The position numbers and the translations under genes are program-made. Below, piece by piece: positions 45,001 to 53,743 of a DNA stretch of 64,000 nucleotides. The notes under the pieces were generated by a model, which ran no database searches, was not told the DNA's origin, and saw only the letters and a program-made list of their open reading frames with translations. This DNA comes from Ignavibacteria bacterium. GTDB taxonomy: Bacteria > Bacteroidota > Ignavibacteria > UBA10030. The stretch is from positions 62,001-126,000 of the forward strand of contig VGVZ01000003.1 in the NCBI GenBank assembly GCA_016873805.1, read 5' to 3'. The stretch's first letter is position 1. The number at the start of each line of letters is the position of its first letter.

Positions 45001-45055
45001 CGACATTTACGGTGCTCCCCGTCAGATTCGGGTCGGATTGAAACTGGAAATGTAA
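42050..45055 (+). CDS. TonB-dependent outer-membrane receptor with carboxypeptidase-regulatory-like domain (cassette A)
   Basis: 1001 residues from ATG at 42050 behind AGAGGAGG; the longer open frame from 41849 is leader sequence. A signal peptide (LLITTTLLLVFPVLLFAQ) is followed by a CarboxypepD_reg-like beta domain (residues ~23-105, KLRGKVTDRESGDPLIGANV). A plug domain comes next (RGLQNIIALEAGVVQQNGNL, YVRGGRSGEVAYFVDGAG), then a 22-strand-type barrel ending RQIRVGLKLEM. The layout is that of SusC-like or CirA-like importers powered by TonB-ExbBD. No susD gene follows; instead a T9SS cargo and a PorV-like gene do. Substrate unknown. Confidence 0.92.
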   Translation: MLRNLLITTTLLLVFPVLLFAQDGKLRGKVTDRESGDPLIGANVVIDGTSLGASTDISGEYVILAVPPGTYAVKVSYIGYSPVTISNIRVGANLTVRQDFALSTTAIAVEAVEIVADRPLIQRNTTNTVRVTTQENIKNLPFRGLQNIIALEAGVVQQNGNLYVRGGRSGEVAYFVDGAGVTNPIFNSENVSVIQEAVEELQLQAGGYTAELGGSNAGIARTTMRSGGSSFTGSIDYQTDDFAKPGEEFLGTTSRGYRNAVVTVGGPLPFAKNVKLFFAGQHNYVRNRQAILIEPFKFENLLSDVNDARGAGQPLPGPIEFKRNYLYNNYGMTNTFQGTVLWDLAPFKLKATASYDFFERPSGGQWPTALRFYFNQGRNLMQETGTYFGNVRLTHVINPTTFYEIGVWGQLRSFRSYDPDFGDDWKLYADSTANADKGFTGFRAKYRGPNNYSIINAFTIQHENSPNNSYSKNEQMSLGFSADLTSQLDKNWELKAGGRLESWTVRNWAISDISSYMRFAFGEDGKSVRTFTDAQERRIRLAQRGVINHYGFDVDGNKVDSGVDAPPQPMFASAYVQNRFEYDDLILNLGVRFEYFDTDHKSFSDPNSLKNANFSADFDPNLDVINEQALVGVDPFQLVLPRVSFSFPVTDKTVFYAQYGKYAQMPSLNQLYVGTATLSRSVSPITRGNAFLTPVGFFMKPERTTQYEMGIRQLLSDNFAFTVSGFYKDLKDQLNVRLYAPEGTRLFISYLNEDFGTTKGVELTLELRRTNRLAAKVNYTLSDAQGTGSDPRSAQGAIEQNIGRPISIIAPLAFNQAHRGSIMLDYRFAKGDGGPILEGLGANVLLTFNSGHNYTRVKEPTELGQSNPWDVGVENMNDPRSSFPVEPLNNSTTPWIFNVDLNLSKMFYLGDVNLEFYVNVLNLFNSKQILNVYPTTGTAQDDGWLTSPLAAPFAADPQYVAFYKAINQDNRWAYMGAGRGQVGTDIYGAPRQIRVGLKLEM

Positions 45056-45159
45056 TTCGGAGGATCGCAGACGAATTGTCGTCTCCGATCGTTCGGCACG
45101 TCCACACATAGAACGGTTGAAGATCCTGAACTTGAATTAACCTCAGAGGAGTTTTCAAT

Positions 45160-48100
45160 ATGAAGAAACCGAATATCAAACTCGTGATCCTGTTAGGCAC
45201 GCTGCTCGCCTTTATGTTTGCGTTCGCGAGCGCAGCCGAAGGTCCCGAGAAGACCAAGCGAGTTGATACGAAGCAGGGACTGACCAAGACGTCGGGAACA
45301 CCCCTCTACCAGGTATTGAACATCAACAATATCCGGACATGGGCCCGCGCCGACGGTTCGTCCAACCACTCCCCTCAAGGGGATGATGGCGGCTACTATC
45401 CTCGCGGTGCGAAGTGGGTGATCTACCAGGATGGATTTGTCTGGGGCGGCAAGGCATATTTGAATGCCGCGCTCACTCAGCCTCATGCAAGTCAACTCAT
45501 TCGCGTGGGCGGTGGTACCTACAACCAAGGAACACGCGAAGGTGCCATCGTGGGTACGGGAGCTGCTGCAGTTCCCGAAAACAGACAGCTCGATCTCGTT
45601 CGGATGTTTAAGATCCGACGCGACTACTATACCATGAGCGATGTTGAACTGACGAGGGATGCATCCGATTACTATGAGATTCCAATCTCCGATGTGACGG
45701 AATCCCAGAAAGCGGCGGTCAAGGCGTTGTACGATCTTGACTGGAAGCAATGGCCGGTGTCCAAAGGTGCGCCGTACATCGAACGAAACGGCACGCCGGG
45801 GTACCAGGCTCCCCCCGCATTCAGTGCGACATTTACGGTAAACAACCTGATATCGGGCAATTATGATGAGCCCGGTTTCGCAGGCGGAGATCCGAGCTCC
45901 CCTGCGGATCAGGTCATCTGGACGGTATACAATGATCTCGAGCCGGCAGCAGTTCAGGGCTTCGCTGGTTCTGATCCGTTGGGCCTCGAGGTTCAGATGA
46001 CCCTGTGGGGATACAAGCGCACGGACGCCATGGGTAATCTCTACTTCAAGCGCTTCCGCTTCATCAACAAGGGAGGCGTCACGACAACCGGTACGACGAA
46101 GGGCTCCTTCTGGATCGACAGTATGTATGTCGCCCAGTGGTCCGATCCCGACGTCGGCTCGTTCGGCGATGACCTGGCCGGTTGCGATACCACACTGAGT
46201 CTGGGATATGCCTACAATGGCAATGCGATCGACGCTGAGTTCCGGAAGTTCAACCTTCCTCCTCCGGCCGTGGGATACGATTTTCTCCAGGGCCCGATCG
46301 TCAGGGGTGCCGCAACCGATGTCGGCATCTTCGACATGAAGAAGAGGACAGGTTTCAAGAATCTTCCGATGACCTCGTTTGCGTACTTCTCCGCCGGTAG
46401 TGGAATCTCCGATCCTCCGTTCTCCTATGAAGGAGGTCTTCGGTGGTGGAGAATGCTCCAGGGCTATGTTCCTGATGCTTCAACCGCGGCATGGCGACTC
46501 TATCCCTTCCCGCCGGGAATGACCCCGAACAAGTTCCCCCTCTCGGGTGATCCCGTACGGAGGACTGGATTCATCGATGGTCTTGGTCAGACGTTTTCGT
46601 TTGCGCCCGGCGATCGCCGAATCGTCCTCAATAGCGGTCCATTTACCCTCGCTCCCGGTGACACGCAGGAAGTCGTCGTCGGAACAGTGGCGGGACTTGG
46701 TTCCGACCGGTTGAGTTCGATCGCGGTCATGAAGTTCAACGATCGCTTCGTGCAGAACACCTACGACGCGCTCTTCCAGGTCGCGAAGGCACCGGCCGCG
46801 CCGGATGTCAAGATCGCGGAACTCGATGGCGAGGTCATTCTCGAATGGGGTTCGAACCTCGATCGCGTCAAACTGACTGAAGAGACCATCAGCCAACCGG
46901 GTGCGTACAAGTTCGAAGGGTACAATATCTACCAGCTCCCGAGTTCATCTTCGAGGCTTTCCGAGGGAACACTCGTGGCGACCTACGACTTGACCACGGA
47001 TCCGACGGTTGTTCTGGATGAGCAGTTTGACCAGAAGTCCGGTCAGATTCTCCAGCTGCCCGTTCAGTTCGGTACGAACAGCGGCATCGTTCGTTACTTC
47101 CAGTTCAAGCGGGATTATGTTCGCGACATCGACAAACTGAACAACGGCCAGGAATACTACTACGCGGTGACAGCGTACAGCGTTGCCACGGTCCCTGGAT
47201 TCCTCCCGTCTGCACTCGAATCTGATCCTCTGGTGTTTACGGCACGACCGAAGGTTCCATTCGGCAAGGTCATTTCGATCAGCATGGGAGATACGCTGAA
47301 AGCCACCAAGACCGGTGTCAGCGACGGCGCGGTTCGCCCAATCGTTGTCAATCCCCTTGCCGGGACGGGCGACACCTATGAAGTCACGTTCAAAGACGCA
47401 GGTGGTGGAAGCACAACCTGGAGTCTCACGAACAAGACCAAGGGTAAAACCGTTCTCACAGATCAGACCAATCAGTCCGGCGACGAGAACTACAAGCTCG
47501 TCGAGGGGGGTATCTTCCTGAAGGTGGAAGGACCTCCTCCGGGGATGAAGGATTGGGATATTCCGAACGGTGCCCGGCGCTTCACCTGGGCGGATGGATG
47601 GACCGGCTTTGAAGGGTTCGAAGGGACCATCGGCTGGAACGAGCCGGCATACTACTTTGGCAGTATTCCGGAAAGGACGGTCAAGGCGCACGAGCTGAAG
47701 AACGTCCTGATCAAGCTTGCTGCGGCAAGTTCCGGTACCGCAACGAATCCAAATGCGGGGAACAATCCGTATGGCGGTTGGGATGTCAACAATCCGGGTG
47801 CTGATCCCAACTTCTCGTACGCGTATCGTTTTCTGAGAGGTGCCACCGCAGCTCCGGCACGTCCAGAGTTCGCGCCGTATATCGTGAACGCCACGTCGGG
47901 CTATCCGTATCAGGACTACAAGCGTGGTGTGCCATTTTCCGCGTGGGATGTGGAAGCAAATCCGCCGGTGCGGCTTGCTGTCGCAATCCATGAAAACAAC
48001 GTCGCCGCTGGACTGGTCGACGGTAAATGGTGGCCGCCTGCGAACGGGACGGGTGTGACACAGTCAACTGTGCGTGATATGGTCTTCATTATGAATACGC

Positions 48101-48648
48101 CATACACCGGTGCCACACCGGACCCCGCCATCACATCGAAGAACATGCTGACTCAAGGTTTGCCCATCATGTATTGGCTCGGCGTCAATCGCCGCGGCGG
48201 CGCAGATTTCTCCGCCGGCGACGAATTCCTGATTCTCGCGAATCATGTGAATACACCGACGACCAAGTTCACATACACCGTTCCTGCGCCGCAGGCCGGT
48301 GCCGAGGTCGAGAAGATGTCGGCGGGCAAGGTCGGCGTGTTCCCGAATCCATACTACGCTTTCAACGCGGCTGAGACCAACAGACTGGTTCGATTCGTCA
48401 CCTTCAACAACCTTCCGCAGGTTGCCACGGTGCGAGTCTTCAACCTCGCTGGACAGCTTGTGAGAACACTGAGGAAGGATGATGCGTCACAATTCCTGCG
48501 CTGGGATTTGACGAATGAAAACAACTTCCCCGTCGCAAGCGGAATGTACATCGTTCATATCGAGCTCACCTTCTCCGATGGCTCCACCAGCACGAAGGTG
48601 CTGAAGCTGGGTGTCATCCAGGAGCAGGAAGTGCTCGATGTGTTCTAA
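45160..48648 (+). CDS. Large secreted protein with T9SS type A C-terminal sorting domain (cassette A)
   Basis: 1162 residues after AGAGGAG. A signal peptide (residues 1-26) leads to a long N-terminal region of no family I recognise. A fibronectin-III-like region lies at ~545-690 (PDVKIAELDGEVILEWGSNL; FEGYNIYQLP). From ~1058 comes the type A sorting domain: VGVFPNPYYAFN, VRVFNLAGQLVRTL, LRWDLTNENNFPVASGMYIV, ending LKLGVIQEQEVLDVF. Such a domain directs export through the type IX system and surface attachment. It lies 104 bases after the receptor and 34 before the PorV-like gene. I infer a surface partner of the receptor; no enzymatic motif is visible. Confidence 0.88.
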   Translation: MKKPNIKLVILLGTLLAFMFAFASAAEGPEKTKRVDTKQGLTKTSGTPLYQVLNINNIRTWARADGSSNHSPQGDDGGYYPRGAKWVIYQDGFVWGGKAYLNAALTQPHASQLIRVGGGTYNQGTREGAIVGTGAAAVPENRQLDLVRMFKIRRDYYTMSDVELTRDASDYYEIPISDVTESQKAAVKALYDLDWKQWPVSKGAPYIERNGTPGYQAPPAFSATFTVNNLISGNYDEPGFAGGDPSSPADQVIWTVYNDLEPAAVQGFAGSDPLGLEVQMTLWGYKRTDAMGNLYFKRFRFINKGGVTTTGTTKGSFWIDSMYVAQWSDPDVGSFGDDLAGCDTTLSLGYAYNGNAIDAEFRKFNLPPPAVGYDFLQGPIVRGAATDVGIFDMKKRTGFKNLPMTSFAYFSAGSGISDPPFSYEGGLRWWRMLQGYVPDASTAAWRLYPFPPGMTPNKFPLSGDPVRRTGFIDGLGQTFSFAPGDRRIVLNSGPFTLAPGDTQEVVVGTVAGLGSDRLSSIAVMKFNDRFVQNTYDALFQVAKAPAAPDVKIAELDGEVILEWGSNLDRVKLTEETISQPGAYKFEGYNIYQLPSSSSRLSEGTLVATYDLTTDPTVVLDEQFDQKSGQILQLPVQFGTNSGIVRYFQFKRDYVRDIDKLNNGQEYYYAVTAYSVATVPGFLPSALESDPLVFTARPKVPFGKVISISMGDTLKATKTGVSDGAVRPIVVNPLAGTGDTYEVTFKDAGGGSTTWSLTNKTKGKTVLTDQTNQSGDENYKLVEGGIFLKVEGPPPGMKDWDIPNGARRFTWADGWTGFEGFEGTIGWNEPAYYFGSIPERTVKAHELKNVLIKLAAASSGTATNPNAGNNPYGGWDVNNPGADPNFSYAYRFLRGATAAPARPEFAPYIVNATSGYPYQDYKRGVPFSAWDVEANPPVRLAVAIHENNVAAGLVDGKWWPPANGTGVTQSTVRDMVFIMNTPYTGATPDPAITSKNMLTQGLPIMYWLGVNRRGGADFSAGDEFLILANHVNTPTTKFTYTVPAPQAGAEVEKMSAGKVGVFPNPYYAFNAAETNRLVRFVTFNNLPQVATVRVFNLAGQLVRTLRKDDASQFLRWDLTNENNFPVASGMYIVHIELTFSDGSTSTKVLKLGVIQEQEVLDVF
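48085..48173. repeat. 89-bp exact repeat, copy in cassette A
   Basis: Identical to 56687-56775. It sits within a ~300-bp tract (47935-48240) that matches the other cargo gene at about 95%, with nearly every difference at third codon positions, while neighbouring parts of the two genes differ much more. Consistent with recent gene conversion. Confidence 0.85.
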
Positions 48649-48682
48649 GTGCTCTCAAAACTGCCAATAAGGAGACAAGAAT

Positions 48683-49723
48683 ATGAAACAACGACTCTTT
48701 ATCAGCGGTCTGTTGCTCTGCATTCTGATGCTTGCCGCACTTGGAACACTCGAGGCACAGAGCAAGAGAATCGGTACAGCGACCGCTACTGAACTCCTGA
48801 TCCCCATCGGCGCGAGAGACCTCGCACGAGGAGGATCGTCTATCGCGGATTCCCGCGGCATTGAAGCCGTGCACTGGAATCCCGCGGGCCTTGGCCGGAT
48901 GGAACATGCGGCTGAGGGAATGTTTTCCTCGATGACGTACATCGCCGATATCGGAGTGAACTTCGGCGGCGTCGCAGCCTCGTTCAGCGGCTTCGGTGTC
49001 GTCGGATTCACGGTGAAATCGCTCGACTTCGGCGATATTCCACTCACGACAGAATCGGATCCTGAGGGAACGTCCGGACGGCTCTATTCGCCGGCGTTCG
49101 TCACCATCGGCCTGAGCTATGCCAGGTCCCTCACCGATGCGATCTCTGCCGGTGGAACGGTAAAAATCGTGTCCGAACAGATCGACCGAGCCTCGGCGTC
49201 TGGATTTGCCCTCGATTTCGGCGTGCAATACAATAAGCTCGCCGGTATCAACGGACTGCACCTTGGCGTGGCCGTGAAGAATATCGGTCCCCAATTGCAG
49301 TTTGATGGACCGGGACTTCTGCGAAATGCGCGATCCAGTGATGGTGACCGCCCCGAGCAGAAGTTCAAGTCTGAGGCAGGATCATTCGAGCTCCCGTCCG
49401 TTGTGGAAATCGGCCTCGCGTACGATGCGACGCTCACCGACAATCTGGTGGGAACCGTATCGGGGTCATTCACCAACAACAACCTCTATACCGACGAATA
49501 CCGGGTAGGAGGTGAGCTGGGCTTTGATCTCGGATCCGTGAAGCTCTTCGGTCGGGCCGGACTCGGTATGGCTCCGCAAGTCGATACGAATATCTTCGGC
49601 GCATCCTTCGGCGCGGGAATATTCTACGCGGCTCCCGGAATCAACCTGACGGTTGACTATGCCTACAGAAACGTCGACTTCTTTGACGCAAATTCGGTCA
49701 TTTCTGTGAAGATTGGATTCTAG
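48683..49723 (+). CDS. PorV/PorQ-family outer-membrane protein (cassette A)
   Basis: 346 residues after AAGGAG. A signal peptide ends at LGTLEAQ. The mature start has RIGTATATELLIPIGARDLA followed by EAVHWNPAGLGRM, the PorV/UPF0164-like signature of FadL-type barrels, and the end is a barrel strand (NSVISVKIGF). PorV is the T9SS shuttle that binds cargo sorting domains at the translocon and brings them to the attachment complex; PorQ has a related role. Encoded directly after a sorting-domain protein, it may be a dedicated escort for it. That pairing is inference. Confidence 0.87.
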   Translation: MKQRLFISGLLLCILMLAALGTLEAQSKRIGTATATELLIPIGARDLARGGSSIADSRGIEAVHWNPAGLGRMEHAAEGMFSSMTYIADIGVNFGGVAASFSGFGVVGFTVKSLDFGDIPLTTESDPEGTSGRLYSPAFVTIGLSYARSLTDAISAGGTVKIVSEQIDRASASGFALDFGVQYNKLAGINGLHLGVAVKNIGPQLQFDGPGLLRNARSSDGDRPEQKFKSEAGSFELPSVVEIGLAYDATLTDNLVGTVSGSFTNNNLYTDEYRVGGELGFDLGSVKLFGRAGLGMAPQVDTNIFGASFGAGIFYAAPGINLTVDYAYRNVDFFDANSVISVKIGF

Positions 49724-49752
49724 CGTCTGAGCAGTCTGAAGAATGCTCCAAG

Positions 49753-49788
49753 AAGGCCGGTTCAGATGATGAGCCGGCCTTTCTTTTT
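49753..49788 (+). terminator. Intrinsic terminator after cassette A
   Basis: AAGGCCGGTTCA (49753-49764) pairs with TGAGCCGGCCTT (49770-49781) over a 5-base loop, a 12-bp stem with one G-T pair, followed by TCTTTTT. It separates the two cassettes transcriptionally. Confidence 0.88.
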
Positions 49789-49913
49789 CCCGGCGGGGAT
49801 GAACAAAGTGCTCCGGCTCCCGCTTGTATCCGCAGGCACAATTGCTGTTTCAGAGGTCGAGCCAACCCTATTGAATTCTCCTGCGAATAAGTCTCAATTA
49901 TTGAAAAAAGTCC

Positions 49914-49942
49914 TTGACAAGAATTGCGCTTCGAGGTATATT
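49914..49942 (+). promoter_or_regulatory. Promoter of TonB/T9SS cassette B
   Basis: A perfect TTGACA at 49914-49919, 17 bases, TATATT at 49937-49942. It has the same boxes and spacing as the cassette A promoter. A start near 49949 gives an unusually long leader of about 690 bases. Within 49949-50637 I see no gene: only short chance frames. Confidence 0.72.
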
Positions 49943-50396
49943 CGCAAGCCGCAAGATCTCTCGGTATCCTTCCACAGTTCCGCAACCGATAGACCGGGAA
50001 ACTGAAGTCGATGCGGCACCATGCCACACTCCAGGCCGTCGCGCACCCGCGACGCTAGACTTACCGATAAGCTCCGTTCTGCCGAGCAACGCTCCGCAGG
50101 ACCAATTGACAACTGAAAACCGCAAACGGTGTGGATGCTTTTTCAATCCCATCTTGATGCGGTCCGTTTGCTGATATGGATTGCTCAACAATTTATCGCG
50201 AAGCCGACAGATGGAGAGCGTCACTGGTGTTGCTCTCACGGTTGTTCCTTTTTCGTTGTCGTTAGCGGATCCGGGTCACGGGATCTGACTCTCTCGACAT
50301 CGCGTCATCATAGCCGCCACGTAAGCAGAATCGACGAACTCACGCTTTCTCAACGATCATTTTCGCTGCGAGTTGATCTATTTCCATTTGCACATT

Positions 50397-50409
50397 GAAA
50401 GGAGGTGAT
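50397..50409 (+). promoter_or_regulatory. Extended anti-16S element in the leader of cassette B, without a start codon
   Basis: GAAAGGAGGTGAT is a 13-base perfect complement of a standard 16S rRNA 3' end (ATCACCTCCTTTC). No usual start codon follows at 4-12 bases. The true start is 228 bases away and has its own GGAGGAGG. It matches the motif at 41782 and is followed by the same CTG and GCGCGCG context. Confidence 0.5.
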
Positions 50410-50637
50410 ATCTGGGCGCGCGAAATCTGCGGGCCGAATGGGGAGACTTGCGATTGATTTGTCGTTCGTTTTCTGGTTGAGGGAAATGGGAGTGTACGAT
50501 GGGAAGGGATGGAGGGCGGCGGCGGGGCGTTCGTTGGATCGACGGAAGAATCCAATCACAGTTGCTCATTCCCTCGCAGGTAGTATCCGATCACTTCTAG
50601 TGTAATCAACACACATCCATCTCTGGAGGAGGTAGAT

Positions 50638-53600
50638 ATGCACCGTAACCTCTTGATTACTATCATCATTCTATTGCTCGTTGTGCCCGCGCTCCTGTTC
50701 GCTCAGGATGGAAAGATCCGCGGCAAAGTTACGGATCGGGAGACAGGAGATCCTCTCATCGGGGCGAACGTAGTGATAGATGGTACAAGTCTGGGCGCAT
50801 CGACAGACATCAATGGGGAATACACGATTCTGACAGTGCCGCCCGGTACGTATGCAGTAAAAGTTTCGTACATCGGCTATGCGTCGGTGACGATCTCGAA
50901 CGTTCGCGTGAGTTCGAATATCACGACGACGCAGGATTTCCTCGTTTCATCGACAGCGATTCAGGTCGACGCCGTGGAAATCGTTGCCGAACGACCGTTG
51001 ATTCAGCGCAACACGACGAACACGATTCGCATGACGACGCAGGAGAACATCAAGAACCTCCCGTTCCGTGGACTGCAGAATATCGTGGCGTTAAACGCCG
51101 GCGTTGTTCAACAGGATGGAATTCTCTACGTCCGTGGCGGCCGCTCGGGTGAAGTGGCATACTTCATCGACGGAGCAACCGCAACAAACCCCTTGTTCAA
51201 TTCCGAAGCGATTTCCCCAATTCAGGAAGCCATCGAAGAAATCCAGTTGCAATCGGGCGGATACACAGCGGAGTTCGGTGGGGCCAATTCGGGGATCGTG
51301 CGGACAACCGCGCGCACCGGCGGCAAGACATTTCAGGCAACGGTCGATTATCAGACAGACGATTTCGCCAAGATGGGGAGTCAGTTCCTCGATACCTCCC
51401 CTCGCGGCTATCGCAATGCCGTCGTCACGCTCGGGGGACCGGTCCCGATGATGTCTGCCATGCGTTTCTTCGTTGCCGGCCAGCACAACTACTTGCGCAA
51501 TCGGAATCACATGTACCTGGTGCCGTTCAGATTCGACAGTCTCGTCACGGACGGCTATGACAACCGTCCGATCGGCACGCGGCTGCCGGGTCCGGTGGAG
51601 TTTCAAGAAAATGCACTTCCCGGGAATACCCGACAGGAAAACACTCTCCAGACGACCCTGCTGTGGGATGCCAATCCGGTAAAGGTTCGATTTACGGGAA
51701 GCTACGCGCAGATCGTTTCGCCGGGAGGCAAATCATGGCCGACTGCTCTCAACAGCTATTTCCGAAAGAGGAATACCGAGAGCACGACGAACAACACATT
51801 CGGAAGTCTGCGAATCACGCACGTTCTCTCTCCGACGACATTCTATGAAGTCGGACTTTCATATCTCGATCGAAGCGCAAAGACGATTGATCCCGCCTTC
51901 GGTGATGACTGGAGACTCTATGTCGATAGCGTAGAGGCGTTCAATCGAGGGTACGTGACCAACGGGACGACCGGATGGCGAAGCCGATTCACAGGGCCAA
52001 CCTCGTACAGTGTGATCAATGCGTTCTCATTCACGCATGAGAATGCACCGATCAATTCGTACAGCAAAAGCTCGCAGACCAATATGGGCCTCACCGTCGA
52101 TCTCACCTCCCAGATCACCTCGAACTGGGAATTGAAAGTCGGCGGCCGTCTGGATGCCTGGTCGATGCGCTCCTTCTACGTTGGCGATATCGCCACGCTC
52201 AATACGTTCCTCGATGGAGCCGGAGCAAAGTATGATCGTGCGAAGCTCGATGCCGATCCGGCTCTGATGAGAGAGTACAAAGTGTACGCCGATCGCAGGG
52301 GATCGATGAACAACTACGGGTACGATGTGTTCGGCGATAAGCTTGACGATGGTCCGGAAGGTCCGCGCAAGCCAATGTTCGCCTCCGCGTACTTCCAGAA
52401 CAAGTTCGAGTTCAGCGACCTCGTGCTGAACCTCGGACTGCGGTATGAGTATCTCGATGTCAACAACATCACCGTCGCGGACTATGTCAGCCCTGACTGG
52501 GACTACGCGCTGAACTATTTCAAGACTGATGATATGCTGGTCGAGACCGATCCGTTCAACATGCTCCTGCCGCGTATCAGCTTTTCGTTCCCCGTAACCG
52601 AGAAGACGGTCTTCTATGCGATGTACGGGAAGTATGCGCAGTTCCCCGATCTGAACCGATTGTACGATGGGAACGGATATTTCGCCTCACGCATCAGCCC
52701 GGTGAGTCGCGTCGGCTATACCATCGCCGCCGCCCCTGCCGGCACGGGATTTTTGGCGAAGCCTGAGCGCACAACCCAGTACGAAGCCGGATTCCGTCAG
52801 ACCGTGGGGGACAACGCAGCATTCACGATCAGCGGATTCTACAAAGATATCAAGGATCTGCTCCAAATCCGTCGCGTAACAAATGCGCTGGGCGTTCCAA
52901 TCTTCGCCGCGTACGGCAACGAAGATTTTGCCACGACCAAAGGTATCGAGTTGACGCTTGAACTCCGCAGGATCAATCGCCTCATGGCACGGCTGCACTA
53001 CACGCTCTCTGATGCCCGTGGCACTGGCTCAAATGCCATGTCGTCACGTGTTGCGGTGAGTGACCAGTCGGATGTCCGCTTCCCGAACTTCATCTACCAG
53101 CTCGACTTCAACCAGGGCCATGTGGGAACCGTCATGGTTGACTATCGCTGGGCGAAGGGAGACGGCGGTCCGCTCGTGGAAGGTCTGGGTTTCAACTGCC
53201 TCGTCACGTTCAATAGCGGTCACAACTACACACGAATTCTCGAGCCACAGAACCTCGGTCAGGCAAGCCCCTGGAACATTGGTGTCCGGCCGTTGATCGA
53301 TGCCCGCACGAGGAATCCAATTGAACCTGTGAACAGCTCATCGACACCCTGGGTGTTCAACGTCGACTTGAACATCAACAAGGTCTTCTACTTTGACGAT
53401 TTCAATGTTGAATTGTACGTCAACGTGTTGAACCTCTTCGACACGAAGCAGATCATCAACGTCTTCCCGAACACGGGAACGGCGCAGGATGACGCATGGC
53501 TGCGAAGCCCGCTTGCTGCTTCGTTCCTTGCGATTCCCGGCTATGCCGAATTTTACAAAGCGATCAACATCGACAACCGGCATGCCTACATCGGCGCGAC

Positions 53601-53661
53601 AGGGAATGATCTCTTCGGCACTCCGAGACAGATTCGCGTTGGGGTAAAGGTCGAACTCTAG
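50638..53661 (+). CDS. TonB-dependent outer-membrane receptor with carboxypeptidase-regulatory-like domain (cassette B)
   Basis: 1007 residues, paralogous to the receptor at 42050 over its whole length. ATG follows GGAGGAGG. Signal peptide (LLITIIILLLVVPALLFAQ), CarboxypepD_reg-like domain (KIRGKVTDRETGDPLIGANV), plug (RGLQNIVALNAGVVQQDGIL, YVRGGRSGEVAYFIDGAT) and barrel ending RQIRVGVKVEL. The promoter-proximal ends are nearly identical to copy A (75 bp with six differences at 50746-50820), while the barrel loops diverge strongly, as expected if the two import or bind different ligands. Confidence 0.92.
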   Translation: MHRNLLITIIILLLVVPALLFAQDGKIRGKVTDRETGDPLIGANVVIDGTSLGASTDINGEYTILTVPPGTYAVKVSYIGYASVTISNVRVSSNITTTQDFLVSSTAIQVDAVEIVAERPLIQRNTTNTIRMTTQENIKNLPFRGLQNIVALNAGVVQQDGILYVRGGRSGEVAYFIDGATATNPLFNSEAISPIQEAIEEIQLQSGGYTAEFGGANSGIVRTTARTGGKTFQATVDYQTDDFAKMGSQFLDTSPRGYRNAVVTLGGPVPMMSAMRFFVAGQHNYLRNRNHMYLVPFRFDSLVTDGYDNRPIGTRLPGPVEFQENALPGNTRQENTLQTTLLWDANPVKVRFTGSYAQIVSPGGKSWPTALNSYFRKRNTESTTNNTFGSLRITHVLSPTTFYEVGLSYLDRSAKTIDPAFGDDWRLYVDSVEAFNRGYVTNGTTGWRSRFTGPTSYSVINAFSFTHENAPINSYSKSSQTNMGLTVDLTSQITSNWELKVGGRLDAWSMRSFYVGDIATLNTFLDGAGAKYDRAKLDADPALMREYKVYADRRGSMNNYGYDVFGDKLDDGPEGPRKPMFASAYFQNKFEFSDLVLNLGLRYEYLDVNNITVADYVSPDWDYALNYFKTDDMLVETDPFNMLLPRISFSFPVTEKTVFYAMYGKYAQFPDLNRLYDGNGYFASRISPVSRVGYTIAAAPAGTGFLAKPERTTQYEAGFRQTVGDNAAFTISGFYKDIKDLLQIRRVTNALGVPIFAAYGNEDFATTKGIELTLELRRINRLMARLHYTLSDARGTGSNAMSSRVAVSDQSDVRFPNFIYQLDFNQGHVGTVMVDYRWAKGDGGPLVEGLGFNCLVTFNSGHNYTRILEPQNLGQASPWNIGVRPLIDARTRNPIEPVNSSSTPWVFNVDLNINKVFYFDDFNVELYVNVLNLFDTKQIINVFPNTGTAQDDAWLRSPLAASFLAIPGYAEFYKAINIDNRHAYIGATGNDLFGTPRQIRVGVKVEL

Positions 53662-53743
53662 TTGGTGAGCGGCCGCGTGTGAACGACGCGGCCAGTGAAG
53701 TTCATTGATTGAAACTAACTCGATCAACGTAAGGAGTTTTCCT

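Noticed and set aside
43553-45109. 518-codon open frame on the - strand
   Set aside because: It is antisense to the TonB receptor barrel, rich in Arg, Ile and Val without domain pattern. The same type of frame appears opposite the paralogue, reflecting codon composition.
49949-50400. Cobalamin or other known riboswitch in the cassette B leader
   Set aside because: I looked for the B12-box and other familiar cores and found none by eye. A covariance search would be needed to exclude weak matches.
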